NCBI RefSeq assembly: GCF_025698545.1
Contig: NC_068575.1
Location: 59,591,980-59,655,979 of the forward strand
Length of the DNA stretch: 64,000 bases
Direction of reading: 5' to 3'
From: Gossypium raimondii
Lineage: Eukaryota > Streptophyta > Magnoliopsida > Malvales > Malvaceae
Of this stretch, positions 1 to 12,349 are shown piece after piece. A program made the position numbers and the translations under genes. Numbering within the stretch: position 1 is the stretch's first letter; the number at the start of each line of letters is the position of its first letter. The notes under the pieces were generated by a model that was not told the DNA's origin, did not search any database, and was given only the letters and a program-made list of their open reading frames with translations.

Positions 1-3000
1 AATTCAGTTAAAACTTAAATAATAATATAAATTTTTGAATTATTATTTGATGAGGCACATGATCTGGTTGAATGTATAATTATATAGTTCCAGTGTATTA
101 AATATATAAACTCTAGAAAGTATGAGTAAATTAAGATATTGAGGGAACCAAATCATGCCACATAATTACAATTTTTAAAAAATATATAAATACTTTTTCT
201 TTTACTTTTAAAAATATCACATGATCTACTTTTAGAATAATTTATAAATTCATAATCTAATAATATACAATTTTAAATCCGTACATGTAATCTCACCTTC
301 TCTCTTATTATGACAATGTTTCATCCTTATCCTATTCTGACCATCTTTCGGCTTTGCTTAATCCAAGTTTAACCTTGGTTTGCAAATTATATAAATATAT
401 TATATATATTGCTTAAAATAATCACCAACTTGTTTTAAGATGAAGAAACCCTTTTTTTTCACTTAACAAATAAGAAACCAATGTATATAGTAAAAATAAA
501 AAACAGAAGGGCTTTATCTGATCCAATGACTTAACTCGTGAATATCAAAATCCCCCAATCAATGCTTTCTCGACAGACAACCTTATCATTCATCGACATA
601 CCCTTTCCAACATCGACAAATCTAATCCCATTTGCGCTCCAAAGGGACCCAATACTGACATATATATACATACACATACTTTATTTCGACAAACATTAGT
701 AGTTGTGCATCAATGGTCGACACCTAAGTTGTTTCTGAATTTGCTTTAATGGATACAAAGCCGAAAGCATTTTCCTTATGAAATGTGTAAGGGGATTCGT
801 TTAGATAAGGTATAAAATGAAAAAAGATAAATGAGCAACATGCACCTAAAGTTATCTTCCTTTTTTTCCCCGAAAATTCCATTTATTGTAATGGCGTTTC
901 TGGTTAATTGCTGTCCATGGTTAAAGTGATGAGGTTTTAGAGAATCAAAATCAAGCTTCTGCTTTATAATGCATGAATGAGAGGAGGGCTATATTGATTA
1001 AATCGATAGCTATTGACAATTGAGCTATGGGTATGGCGGCTCGGGTGCATGGCGAATATGAAAATGTAAAACAGATGAAAGTCCTCATTGGTGGCAGGTT
1101 AGAAAACTGTCTACGTCTGTATCTAATAAATAACTCATATCAATTCATCATTTTAAGTATCCTTCGAATATTAGATAAATTAAATATAAATTTTTATATA
1201 TGCATGTTTTTATTTTAAATAAGATAATATAAAAGAGAGGTGGTCCCTCTCGAGAAGAGGTGCTTTAGTTGGGGTGGTGACACGAATTTAAATGTAGGAG
1301 AGGCACCCATGTGCGTTCCAAAGCCACGTAAAGCAGACTTTGTCACCCTCTGCCTCTCTCAAAAACACTTTATCTTGGTTTGTCTGATATCGGGTCTTTT
1401 CTTATTGACTTGAATGGCTACAGTGTGAGTGACCCATATTAGATTCCCACCACCACTCCTCTCTCATCTACACACTCCACATTCCACACACCCCTTTTTA
1501 TGGATATTCCTCCATATCATTTATGATACTTACCAATTAAAAAAAACCATATTATTATTCTTTTCATCTTATTTATACAATTTCAAAGTAATTTATCATG
1601 CTGTTTCCATCCCAATATTTATTGTAAATCTACCATCAAATTTATCCAACATTATCGAATAAAATAAAAATTAAAATATTTTTCATTTCAAATTTTCAGC
1701 CCCATTAAAATAAAAGTGCTAGATATAATTTTTACTCGGAAATGTTAGATAAATTTGATGTTGAGTTTGTAGGAATATAACGACGGAAAAAGTTTGATGG
1801 AGCTGTAAAGATGATGACTTAGAAATTTTATTATGTATAAATGACGTGAAAAGAAAATGATAATTATATCATAAAATAATTTTTATATAAATATATTTAA
1901 TAACTATTTCTTAAGAAATTTTAGTTTAATTCAATCATATATCTGCATTTTTGAACCTTTAATAATAATTTAGTTTTTATATTAATTTTGGGTTTAAAAT
2001 TTTGATTTATTTTAAGAAAATAGACTTTATTTTCAAACATATAAATAAAATCAATAACTCTCGTATTGTATTATTTTAAAAATAATTTTCCTAGTGTTTT
2101 CTTTATTTAAAATATATTCGATTTATTTTACATCATATAAAATAAAATAAAATATAAAAAATCCAAATATTTCGATTTTAATAGATTTTAGAAATGCGGT
2201 GTTATTTTTCATTACAGAATTAAGTGTAATTAAGCTCAAAGTCAAATATAAAACAACAGAGTTAACAAACATATTACATCTTTTAAGTGAAGTGGTCTTC
2301 AAACCATCAATATTTTTAATTTTTCCTAAATTGTCCAAAAACTCTTGCATGTAATGGCTTTTCATCTTTTCATCATCCAAATATGATTACACACAAAATT
2401 TATATTTATAAACATCTCAAATTTTTATATAAACTAATAATTAAGGAAAAAAACAGAAAACCACATGGAAATGCATTGCAATAGTAATCACTTGAAGACG
2501 TCATCAATGACGATATATGGAAACGTGATCGATGATAGATTAATAGAATTCATCAACAAAAAAACATAGATTAATAAAGTATGAGAATATTTCACGCACC
2601 CTACACATTCATAATTCATATATTTATATTAAATTGAACATTGAAGCTAAATATAGGTAACAAATTAAGACAAAAAACTTCATATATCAAATTAAACATT
2701 AAATCAAACTCAAGAATCAAAATGATATATCTTTTTGGGAAAATGTCTTATTTGGCAACTCCAACTTTACAAAAAAAAGTCCTGTTAGTCCTCCATTTAT
2801 TTTTTCGCTTATTTTAGCCGTTGAACTTACAGTATTTATTAAATCACCTCAAAATTGATGGAAAAGTCAACGTTTGTTAACTCTGCTTATATGACATTCA
2901 CATGACAATTCATGTGCATGTCACATTAGCAATTATTTAATTTTTTTACAAATTAAAAATATTTAAAAAAATGTTATACTTCTTTTTTGCTAATTTTTAA

Positions 3001-3900
3001 TTTTTAAAATATTTTTTTTGAATTTTTTAAAATTTAAAAAATTCATTATATGATTATGTGACATCCACATATGTAATATCAACAATGTTAACGAAGGGAT
3101 AATATTTTTGTGGGAACATCTAGTGAATAACTATGGTTATTGGCTAAGGCAAGGAGAATATAACAGGCATGGAAATAGATGAAAATACCCCTACCTAATT
3201 GGACAACAAAGGTGACTTGCATCAAAAAATCCAAGGCCATTCATTGTGTATTGACTTCAAGGTGGGTCAGGTTCTGATCCCTAAACACTTAAAAAAAAAA
3301 ATTTCAATTTCCAACTCACCAGTCACCATCTCCACCAGCATCATCAAGCTTCAACTTTTGTCTTAATTAATTACCTAGGAAACCCTACCCCCAAAACCTA
3401 GTTTCATCTGGGGGATCACAATCAATTAAAAGAATCTACTGGAATTTGAAAGAAGCAAAAATAGGGTTAGGTTACTGTCATTTTCTTTATAAAAAAACAA
3501 TTGTATGTTAATTTGGGTCTTTTTAATTTCATTCTATATATTTAATTCAATAAAAATTATTATATTAAGTGCAAAACTCTCTTACAGTATAATTTGAAAA
3601 TGACAAGGAGACATGTGCTTTAATAGTACTGCGAGATGTGTGCTGTAACAGTGTTATGAGGTTTAAAAACTTTACTATTAAAATATCAAAAGGAAGTCGA
3701 ATATGTGAACAAGATGGGTTAGTTCTATCATATAATTTAGATGTCACATTTCATTTTATTATTGTTATTATTATATTTTGTCTCCCATTAATTATACCAA
3801 ATTGTAACACATGAAGGGCATTGATGTTATTTCATTGCACAAGTAAGTCCAATTTTTTATTAAAGGTCTTTTAAAAGTAAACTAAAACAAACTGCTTAAC
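1..3900. other. Intergenic AT-rich region upstream of the HD-Zip gene
   Basis: No convincing coding sequence is present; the open frames are short and low in complexity. A member of a palindromic repeat family lies at about 2741-3110 and is listed separately. The rest is A/T-rich unique-looking sequence with short homopolymer runs. The last kilobase should hold the promoter of the gene starting at 3992. Confidence 0.6.
2741..3110. repeat. Palindromic MITE-like repeat, copy 1 of 3
   Basis: This stretch closely matches one arm of the repeats at 22990-23325 and 9186-9640, with shared blocks such as TTAGTCCTCCATTTATTTTT and a CAC/CATGTGACAT core. The right part carries the inverted counterpart (TGTGACATCCACAT, then GTTAACGAAGGG), so the element can fold back on itself. 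It has no coding capacity. Ends and target duplication were not resolved. Confidence 0.55.
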
Positions 3901-3913
3901 TCCTACTCAACCC

Positions 3914-3921
3914 TATAAATA
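3914..3921 (+). promoter_or_regulatory. TATA box of the HD-Zip I gene
   Basis: TATAAATA lies 78 bases upstream of the ATG at 3992 in the context CCCTATAAATAAACAG. The spacing leaves room for a transcription start near 3945-3950 and a 5' UTR of about 45 bases, normal for a plant gene. Confidence 0.65.
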
Positions 3922-3991
3922 AACAGCCTTACTTCCTTGCATTCATCACCCATTACTAAATTCAAAAACAAAAACAAAACAAAGAGATCAA

Positions 3992-6042
3992 ATGAATAAG
4001 CTTGAAGATCAAATGGCTTTTATCTCCCAAATATATCTTGGTGGATACCCTCAAGTTGCACCACAACAAGGTATTTTGTTTACTTCTTTTGAAATAATTA
4101 TATTTTATACTCAAATGCATTATGCGCGTAAAAAGTTTGAAAATATTTGTGTACGATACGTAATTGAAAGTTGTAGGTTAAGTTAACCGGAGTTTCTTTT
4201 GGTGATGAGCAGCGGAATCAAAGCCTCGACGGCGGCGGAATAAGAACAAAGGAGGAGAAAACAACCTTTCAATGACTAAAAAAAGGAAGCTCAGCCAAGA
4301 ACAAGTTGATCTTCTTGAACATCATTTTGGCAATGAACATAAACTTGAGTCTGAAAGGAAAGACAGGCTTGCTTCCGAACTGGGACTGGATCCTCGTCAG
4401 GTTGCTGTTTGGTTCCAAAACAGACGAGCTCGTTGGAAGAACAAGAAGCTCGAGGAAGGGTTTAGCAAGTTGAAGTCTGACCATCACGAAGTTGTTCTTG
4501 AGAAATGTCGCCTTGAATCCGAGGTATAAATTTCTCTCTCTTTTAGTTTCACTAAGGAAAATAATTCAAAGTCATCTAAAAATACCATGTTTAAGGTTAC
4601 GTGATTAATTGATTAAGTTTAGTTGGATGTCTAAACTTGAAATACAAATTCATCCCCTTTTTTTTTTTTAATTTTCTATTCTGGTTTCCCGGGAACCAAA
4701 CAGAAGCTAATTATATTATCAGGGTGTTGTCTTCTGCACATTCTTTTCCTCAGGGTCTCATGGGGTCGACAAATATGTTTTCTTTTTTCTTTTTTTTTTT
4801 TGGAAATAATATGTTTTCGTTTTTTATTGTTAGAATTGTTTCTTTTTACAGTAAAAAAGTAATATTTTATTCAACATGGAACCGTTTTATTTTATTTTAA
4901 AAAATTACGGTGAGAGCTTTTTTTTTATCCCACATGCTTCGGCTTACATTGTTTTAAGTTAAATTCACAGTGATGGTATCTCTATTAGATTTAAATTTAG
5001 GTTTTATTATTTATAATTCGATTTAACATAATTTCAATCTTGCACTTTTGAAATATTATCATTACCCTAAGTAGTAATGTTGGGCTGATTTTTTTAAATA
5101 TCTATTCTAACTTATTCTTTTGTGTTAACAATATTTTTAATAAAATTCATGTCATCATCTTAATTGGAATAGTTAAAGATGAATATTATTTAAACTATCC
5201 AGCGCATTGTAAAAGTAGATAATTAAATTATATTAAATTAAAATATAATAATTAAATCTCAAAAATATGACAAAGAGATTAACATTTAAATTTAACCATT
5301 ATTTTATCATGGTTAGAAAGAGAACAAAATAAAACTTAGAAAAGTGTCATGCAGACCTTCCTTCCTTATATATATATATATATATATAGATTCACTATTT
5401 TTTATAACAAGTATAGATTAACATTTTTAAAGCTTAGTTAAATTTTTTTAAACTGATTAATTGTTGGTCTGAAAAAAAATAAAATTAATGAAGCAAATGT
5501 CTGCCCTTTTTTTAAACCTTCATCCTTTTGAAAAAAAAAAAAAAGTGATCCATTTTAGAACGTGCATGAGCTCTGGGCTCGAAGAAAGCCATGCCATGTT
5601 GTTAGGCGTCAAAATCTTGACAATGAACAGTGAACAGAAAACTGCCACCTCGTAAGACGACAAGGGTCCGTACGGCCATGTTTGAGGTGGTTGAGGTTGG
5701 GCTTAGCCAAGGCACACTTGGAGACTCATTAGGAGTTTTTAATAATTTTAATTTAGTTCTATAGAATATAAATTCATAATGTCACATATGTATGTATATA
5801 TTTAATTGTAGGTTACAAAGCTTAAAGAGAAACTTTGTGAAGCAAAGAAGGAAATCCAACGGCTAGGGGAGCGAGTAGATAGGGGTTCGAGTAATAGCCC
5901 AAGCTCATCTCTGACAATGGAAGCCATGGATACACCATTTTTAGGTGAATTTGGATTAGAAGGATATGATAATGTTTTCTACATAGCAGAGAATAGTTAC
6001 AATAATATCCCTGGCATGGAGTGGATGAATATGTATATGTAA
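3992..6042 (+). CDS. HD-Zip class I transcription factor, HB21/HB40/HB53 group
   Basis: Nuclear DNA-binding factor. In Arabidopsis this group acts in bud dormancy and ABA-linked growth arrest. Three exons, 3992-4070, 4213-4523 and 5812-6042, join in frame to 206 residues, near the 216-228 usual for HB40 and HB53. A basic stretch (about 30-41, PRRRRNKNK) precedes the homeodomain (about 49-104), whose third helix reads [10 protein letters not shown] at 93-102. The leucine zipper follows directly from Leu106, with heptad positions L, L, V, L, L, A, L running across the exon 2/3 junction. The C-terminal tail is acidic and aromatic ([12 protein letters not shown]) and ends WMNMYM. The second intron is long (1288 bases). 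The first intron ends in a tandem acceptor, GAGCAG, so an isoform with one extra alanine is possible. Family assignment is firm; choosing among the three paralogs is not. Confidence 0.95.
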
Positions 6043-6488
6043 ATTAAGTAGCAGGTTCATCTTTAGTATTTGTACATAATTATGACATCTAGTGCAAATT
6101 ACTCCTTTCTCTTTCTCAACTCATGCTTTATTGTTGACCCCAATTTTCTTTTTTAAATTGTTATTAATTACTAATCAGTAACTATTACAAGGGTTGAGTC
6201 AGGTAAATTAACTCAAACCTAAGACCTTACCCGTTTTGGTCCTACAATTTCATAATTTTCCATAGCTATATTTTTGTGTTTCATTATTTTTTTATATAAT
6301 ATTAGAGTAGGAGAAAAGGTAACACAGTTTGAATTTGTGTCGAACATGATGACAAATTATTATTTTTATATAATAGTTTAATATAGACTACATTCTTTTT
6401 GCTCGAAAAATAAAATTTTATTAGATAATATTGACTACATACAATAAATTATTTTATGGAACGTCCATTTTATATGAATAATTTAAAA

Positions 6489-7255
6489 TAAGAGTAAACT
6501 ATCAAAATAGTCAGTTTTATTTACCTCAGGGTATCTTTTAATCACTTTTGTTTAAAATATTATGTTTTAGTCACTTACGTTAACGTATTGTAATATTTTA
6601 GTTACTGCGCAGTTAGTTTCCGTTAACGGTGTAACGGTAAGTTGACGTAACACGTTAAATCATCATTTCAACCAAAAATTTTAGGTTAAATTATACAATT
6701 GATCCCCGTATTTTTTTGAGCAATTTAATTTTTTTCTTTTATGTTCTTTTAACTTTTTTTTTTCTTTTTCTTTTTCATTCTCTTATGCTTCTTCCTCTTG
6801 TTTCCTCCCTTCTCCATCTCTTTTAACGTAATTTTCTATATTTTCATTTGTTAAAACTAAAAGGAAAATAAAGAAAAAATTAAATTGTTCAAAAAATAAA
6901 AGTATAGGGACTAGTTTTAACAAATGAAAAACATAAAAACTATGTTAAAAGAGATGGAGAAGGAAGGAAACCAAAGGAGAAGTAGAAGATAATAGAAAAT
7001 AAAGAAAAAAAGGGTAAAAAGAACATAAAAGAAAAAATTAAATTGTTCAAAACGAAAGAATATGGGGATCAATTGTATAATTTAACATAAAAATTTTGTT
7101 TGAAATGATGATTTAACGTGCTATATCAACTTATCGTTATACCGTTAATGGTAATTAACGACTCAATGACTAAAATGTAACATTTCAAACATTAGTGACT
7201 AATTAATATGTAATATGAAGTAAACAAAATTGACTATTTTGATAATTTACCCTTA
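6489..7255. mobile_element. Long-TIR foldback element, family FB, copy 1
   Basis: The left end (AGAGTAAACTATCAAAATAG at 6491) is inverted at the right end (GACTATTTTGATAATTTACCCTT ending about 7254). The complementarity runs far inward: GTTAACGGTGTAACGGTAAG on the left against TATCGTTATACCGTTAATGG on the right, and AAATTATACAATTGATCCCC against GGGGATCAATTGTATAATTT. Each arm is about 350 bases and nearly meets its partner, so the whole element can form one hairpin. No transposase is encoded. Related copies lie at 49502-49996 (whole) and 52085-52400 (right arm only). A clean target duplication was not found. Confidence 0.75.
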
Positions 7256-8797
7256 AAAATAATATATTGAGAGAGATTGTTAATTAAGCAAGTAGATCAT
7301 TTAAATACATCATTCAAAATTAGGAGGATGTGAGTTCGAGTTCTTGAAGCACATTATCCTCTAATTTATGGGTTGAGGAGAGACTATTGATAATTCTAAA
7401 TATTGTATAAAAAAATAGATATGATCAAATGTGAATCTTAAAGCAATCGGTTAAAGTTAATATTTGAACTCATAACTTTAAATATATTACTTAAAATTAA
7501 AATTAAGATAAATAATAAAAATAAATATATATATACATTAAAAACCTTTCAACGTGTCGACAGTAGAAGAGATAACTTTTACAGTGATTTATTGTATTTT
7601 CTTTCTTTTAAGACTCCAATTAATTTAGGGTTATATAAAGAAGATTCTGCAATGCCCAATTAAGAGGGTGTGGGAGGAACATTAATTCCCCTTTCCTAAT
7701 CTTGATAACACCAAAAAAAAAAAAAAAAAAGGACGATAAAATGAAACGTTTATAGAAAGATAATGAGGATGACCGTTAAGATCATGCTTTGTTTGGTGAC
7801 AAAAAGGAAAGAAAAGACCAAAGATATTTAGGATAAAGCACAACATCAAATTAGAACAATCGATAAAGTTGGGTGAACGATCCAACTTTGTCCATGTCAC
7901 CACGGAAGTGACGCAAATATTCATGTCGTAAGGGAATACGTGAACCCTGATTATGGACCTATGCTTTGTATTGCCCATAATGAAGTTACGTGGCACACCA
8001 GGATTTGCATATTTAAGGTTGCTGGTCAGGCGCCGAGATGGCCTACAAACATGAGCGCCACGGCGGAGCTGCAGGATACATAGATACTTACACCCAAAAA
8101 TATAAATTTGTGATTTTTTTAAAGAATTTATGAGATTATAAATTAATATAAAAATAATAATATATTTATTGTCTTTTAAATTTACAATTAGATTTATTTT
8201 GATATTTTGACGTTTTTTGGACTCCTCTTCATCGCTGTCTCAAACTTAAAAAATATAAAAGTTTGATGATGTGATATTATGAGATTATCTCACATCATTG
8301 ATTGAAATATAAAAATTTGTAAAAATTTTCAGGTAATAATATAGTATAGTCTCCAAGTGTCTTATTTAATGTTTTAATAACCGGATTGATGGTTTAATCA
8401 GTTAGGCCATCAGTTTGACCGCTAAACTAACAATAATTAATTAATTAAAAAAATCATAAAAATCTAAAAAAATATTAAATCGATTCAACAGTAGATTTTT
8501 ATCCTAATTTAGGATTTTTATCATTTTCAAGTAGTTTTCAGTTCAATCTCTTTGTTTGGACTGTTATATTGATCAATTCTTAGTTCAATTGGTCCAATCG
8601 TCTAATTCAATCTTATGTCAATAACACTGAACACATTATTATATCTAAACAAAATCCAAGTTTAGTGATTAAAATGGATCGAATAACCAAGTTCATGCGT
8701 CAAAGTGAACCGAAAAAAATATAAACACTGAAATGAACTTAATTATATTATCTCTTACTATAATAATAATAATATTACACATTAACACTTTATAAAT

Positions 8798-8998
8798 TTA
8801 TAGTTCAATGTAATAATTTTCTGATGACAAGCACGGGGTTGCCATTTGCAGCAGGTCTAATAGTTTGAATGGTCCAAAGGCTTCAAGTCTCACCAACACT
8901 GGGTTCGAGTGATCATTGGGTCCGCTCCAGATTGTGCGATAGTTTCCTACACATGGGCTGATCTTTTCTGCCGATGCTACACTGTTTGATCCATCCAT
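8798..8998 (-). other. Unassigned open frame, possible gene fragment
   Basis: A minus-strand frame from the ATG at 8998 to a stop at 8798 (66 residues, MDGSNSVASAEKISPCVGNY at the start) is less A/T-rich than its surroundings and protein-like in composition. No family is recognised and no flanking exons or promoter could be placed. It may be a decayed exon or chance. Upstream in the same frame the reading stays open for at least eight further codons. Confidence 0.2.
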
Positions 8999-9185
8999 TT
9001 CTTCTTTACTAGAAACTGGCAACTTCAGGCTCCATAAATAGATTGCACTTCAATTTGATTATCAATTGTACCGTAATTCATTCTGAATGAGTGGGATGAT
9101 TTTTCTCAAACAATGAAGGTAGTTCGTGATTCTACCCAAAAAAAAGAAATTTTTATGGTTGGTATAATGGTTTATTTTACCTTTT

Positions 9186-9640
9186 AATTTTAAAAAGAAG
9201 AAGTTATTTTATATTTTTATTTAATTTTTGGTTTTTTTTAACCCTTAAATTTATTTTTTTTGGTTAAATTACTCCCAAAATGGATAATGGAAACATTAAT
9301 GTATTTTAACTTTGTTGATGTGACATACACGTGGATTGCCACGCAAATTACATGTCAACATTTAATTAAAATTTTATAAAATATAAAAATATGTTTTAAA
9401 TATTTTATAATTTTTAAAATTAATTAAATGATGATGTGTCATCCACGTGACAATCCATATATATGCCACGTCAAAAAAAATAAAAATATTATCTTTTCCA
9501 TCCATTTTGGGAGATTTGACAAAAACACATGTTTAAGAGATAAAAGGATAAAAAAATCAAATAAATAGCTAAAATGATTTTTTTTATAAAATTGGAGAGC
9601 TAAATAAGTTAATCTACTTTTATGATTTATGGGCACTAAC
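9186..9640. repeat. Palindromic MITE-like repeat, copy 2 of 3
   Basis: Two inverted arms of roughly 200 bases surround a short centre. Left-arm text such as CTCCCAAAATGGATAATGG is mirrored on the right by CCATCCATTTTGGGAG, and GACATACACGTGGATTGCCA is mirrored by CACGTGACAATCCATATA. The family matches the repeats at 2741-3110 and 22990-23325. It is non-coding, and exact ends are uncertain by tens of bases. Confidence 0.65.
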
Positions 9641-11481
9641 GAGAGGCATCATAATTTAACCAATATTAAAGTTCTTTAATTGAGTTCTTAGTCAAATAAT
9701 CAAAATTTAAAGAAGTAAGGTAAACGTATCATGGAGGTCTCCATACTAGAAGTTTAATTATATTTTCTCATTCTACTAAAAATAAGTAAATTAATCATTG
9801 TATATTAAAAAAGTGCAAATTGATTCTTCTTTTAAAATTTTATCAATTTGTGTTCTTAAGTAGTTATTTGACTTTTTCAAAATTTTTAAATGCTAGTGAC
9901 GTGGAGTTAAAGGATGAGCCGATCAGTTAAAAGTACTATGGATGCTCCTATAGTAGAAGTAGAATTGTATTTTATCCCCCTACTTAAAAAATGGGTAAAT
10001 TAGTCATTATACATTAGATCAAATAGCAAATTGATCATTCGGTTAAATATTTCATCCATATCTACTGCCAAGTGATAATGTGATTGACGGAGCAACTAAA
10101 TACTGGTACAAAATGTGCTACAAGTATCTTATACTGACATGGCAAATACCAATGTTAGCAAGTATCCATGATAAACCTGGATTTGAATATCGACAAATAA
10201 TTGTCCAAATTTAAATGATATTATCTTCCACATCATCATTTTTAACAGTAAATTTTTAACAGATTGATCGATTTACAACTTTTTTCCAACATAGAGAAAC
10301 CTTATAATGTTACCTTCACCAAAAAAGTAATCAGATTGCAGGCTGGTATCGGAGTTGGTACTTGGTACTCATTTTACGCTACAAAACATTCAGAAGATCA
10401 GCTAAGATTGTGACTGTAAATCTTATTGGCAAATATTGGCAAAATACGCTAAATCTTGCCCGTACTACTTGAATGTTGAAAGGTACAATTTACCATGTCT
10501 TTTTCAGATAAGTTTAGGTCTTTTGTTGCCTACTTCGTACACTCATGTTGACCAACAAAAAAACAAACCGAGACATATTTCTCGCACCATATTGGTAGAG
10601 CCTGTTTTGGTCTCTGATATTTTCATGCAATTTTAATTAAATTATCATCTAAAATAATGGTAGGAGAGATTGTGAAATACCAGTAGGTGTTTTGGGTGTC
10701 TTATCGTTAATTATCTGATGTAAAGTAAGAAAGATATGATGTAGTGGAACCAAACAAGCAAGTTGGCACATTGGAAAGACAGGCAACGTAGCTTGCTAAT
10801 TGCTTTTAGATTTGGCTTAACTTCTACTATTTGTCCTTTGGATCATATGAGAGGTGATATCAATTGAGACACTTTAAAGCAAACAAAACCAGTAGTCCCA
10901 TGAAAGAGTTGAAACCAGAAATATCATAAAGAAGACGAAATAATAAATCATATTAAGGGGACAATCGAGTTTTAAAATTAATTAATAAGGTCAAAATAGA
11001 GCTCATGTGTAATAAAACACTTTTATTATTTAACCATTCTCGAAGGTCCACAATAATCCCTGCCTGCTTCTTAATTTGTTTCACTCAGTGCCGCAGTATT
11101 TAAGTGAAAATGGGATGAAATTGACCCATTGAAATCCATTACTGTGGCCTCAAATGACCCTTTCTCTATTAAAAAAAGTTATTGTGTTTTAAAAAAGACA
11201 TTTTGATATAAAAATTTGAAATATATATTATAAAACTTAAAAAATCATAATTGATTTTTTTTTTCAAAAATCATAAGTACAGATACAATACAATTATATA
11301 TAGTACAATCACAAAAACCTATATGTGCAATTACAAGTAGAAAATCAAACCAATATTAACCACAAACAAATTAAGAATTAGGACAATCTGAACTAAAACC
11401 GACCGATCAGACTAACACACATGACAACACCACTTGGTGGGAATGGAGGTACTCAAAGACGAATATGAAGGAGGCAGGTAG

Positions 11482-11650
11482 AGACTTTAGCCCCCAAAAA
11501 TGAAAATTTTCAATTTAGTCTTATTATAAACAGAGAAACTATAAATTAATATAGAAAAATTGCACTTTGACCCCTCAAAATGAAAAATTTTCAATTCGTT
11601 CCTCTTATAAATAAGGAAATTATAAATTAATATATAGTAAAATCGCACTT
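11482..11650. repeat. Tandem repeat, unit about 81 bases
   Basis: Two diverged copies of a unit of about 81 bases (starting about 11482 and 11562), each with the block CAAAATGAAAA..TTTTCAATT followed by TATAAATTAATATA, and the start of a third near 11644 (GCACTTTAACCTCAT). It is non-coding and not obviously tied to the copia element 300 bases downstream. Confidence 0.6.
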
Positions 11651-11949
11651 TAACCTCATAAAACTAACATAATTTATGTTTAGTCTATTAAAAAGTGATG
11701 GAAACATAATTTATCTTTTATTTTGAACTATAAAAAAAATTATAATTAAATTCCGATCTTCGCTAAAAAAAATTTTGGATTCACCCGTAGAAGTATTCTA
11801 GGACCAAAAACCTCATTGGATCAACTATGATGAACTCAACAACTAGATTTACTTTGACATACGTAATTTGACAATAAAATCTACTTTAATACTTGAACTT
11901 GAATCGTGTAAAAATATGATGATGTGACACTTAAAATTAAAATATATAA

Positions 11950-12302
11950 TGTTAAAGTTGTGTGATCCAAATTTTAAGAGATTGCTTACAAGTCAAGTTA
12001 AACAAAATATAATTTCTATCTAGAAGATTTAGTATTTATTTGTATAATATATTTAGCATTTATTAGCATAGTTTATTTGGACTTACTAATTTAGCCTATA
12101 AATAGGTTCTTTTACAACCTTAGAAAATACACCCATTAGATATTAGAACTCATAACACATTTAGAAAATTTTGTGTTTACGTTTTGAGGGTTCTTTATTT
12201 TCGGGTTTTTGAGGTTTAGTTTTTATCTCCATCTTTTGGCATTATAGTAAAATTATCTTTGCTCGTGGTTTTTTTATCCTTTTTGGAGGGTTGATATTAA
12301 CA
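11950..12302 (+). repeat. 5' LTR of the copia element, shortened
   Basis: It runs from TGTTAAAGTTG to TATTAACA. TATAAATA at 12097-12104 is the LTR promoter element. Against the 443-base 3' LTR it lacks about 90 bases of U5, including the part around TTTTTCCACGTTAATTTTG. The break falls just after GGAGGG at about 12290. Confidence 0.9.
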
Positions 12303-12304
12303 AA

Positions 12305-12316
12305 TGGTATCAGAGC
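12305..12316 (+). other. Primer-binding site for initiator tRNA-Met
   Basis: TGGTATCAGAGC, two bases after the 5' LTR, is the standard plant copia primer site, complementary to the 3' end of initiator methionine tRNA. It fixes the LTR edge and the element's orientation. Confidence 0.93.
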
Positions 12317-12349
12317 TAGTTCAATTTTCATAGATCAGCCCGTTCAGAG

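Larger units (their letters stand above)
6043..11944. other. Intergenic repeat-rich region
   Basis: No recognisable gene. It contains a long foldback element (6489-7255), a palindromic MITE (9186-9640), an open minus-strand stretch at 8798-8998 and a short tandem repeat (11482-11650), each listed separately. About 8340-8640 is a further A/T-rich stretch full of CAATTGGTCCAAT-type sequence that looks like an old transposon remnant. The remainder, including 9640-11440, shows nothing identifiable. Confidence 0.55.
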
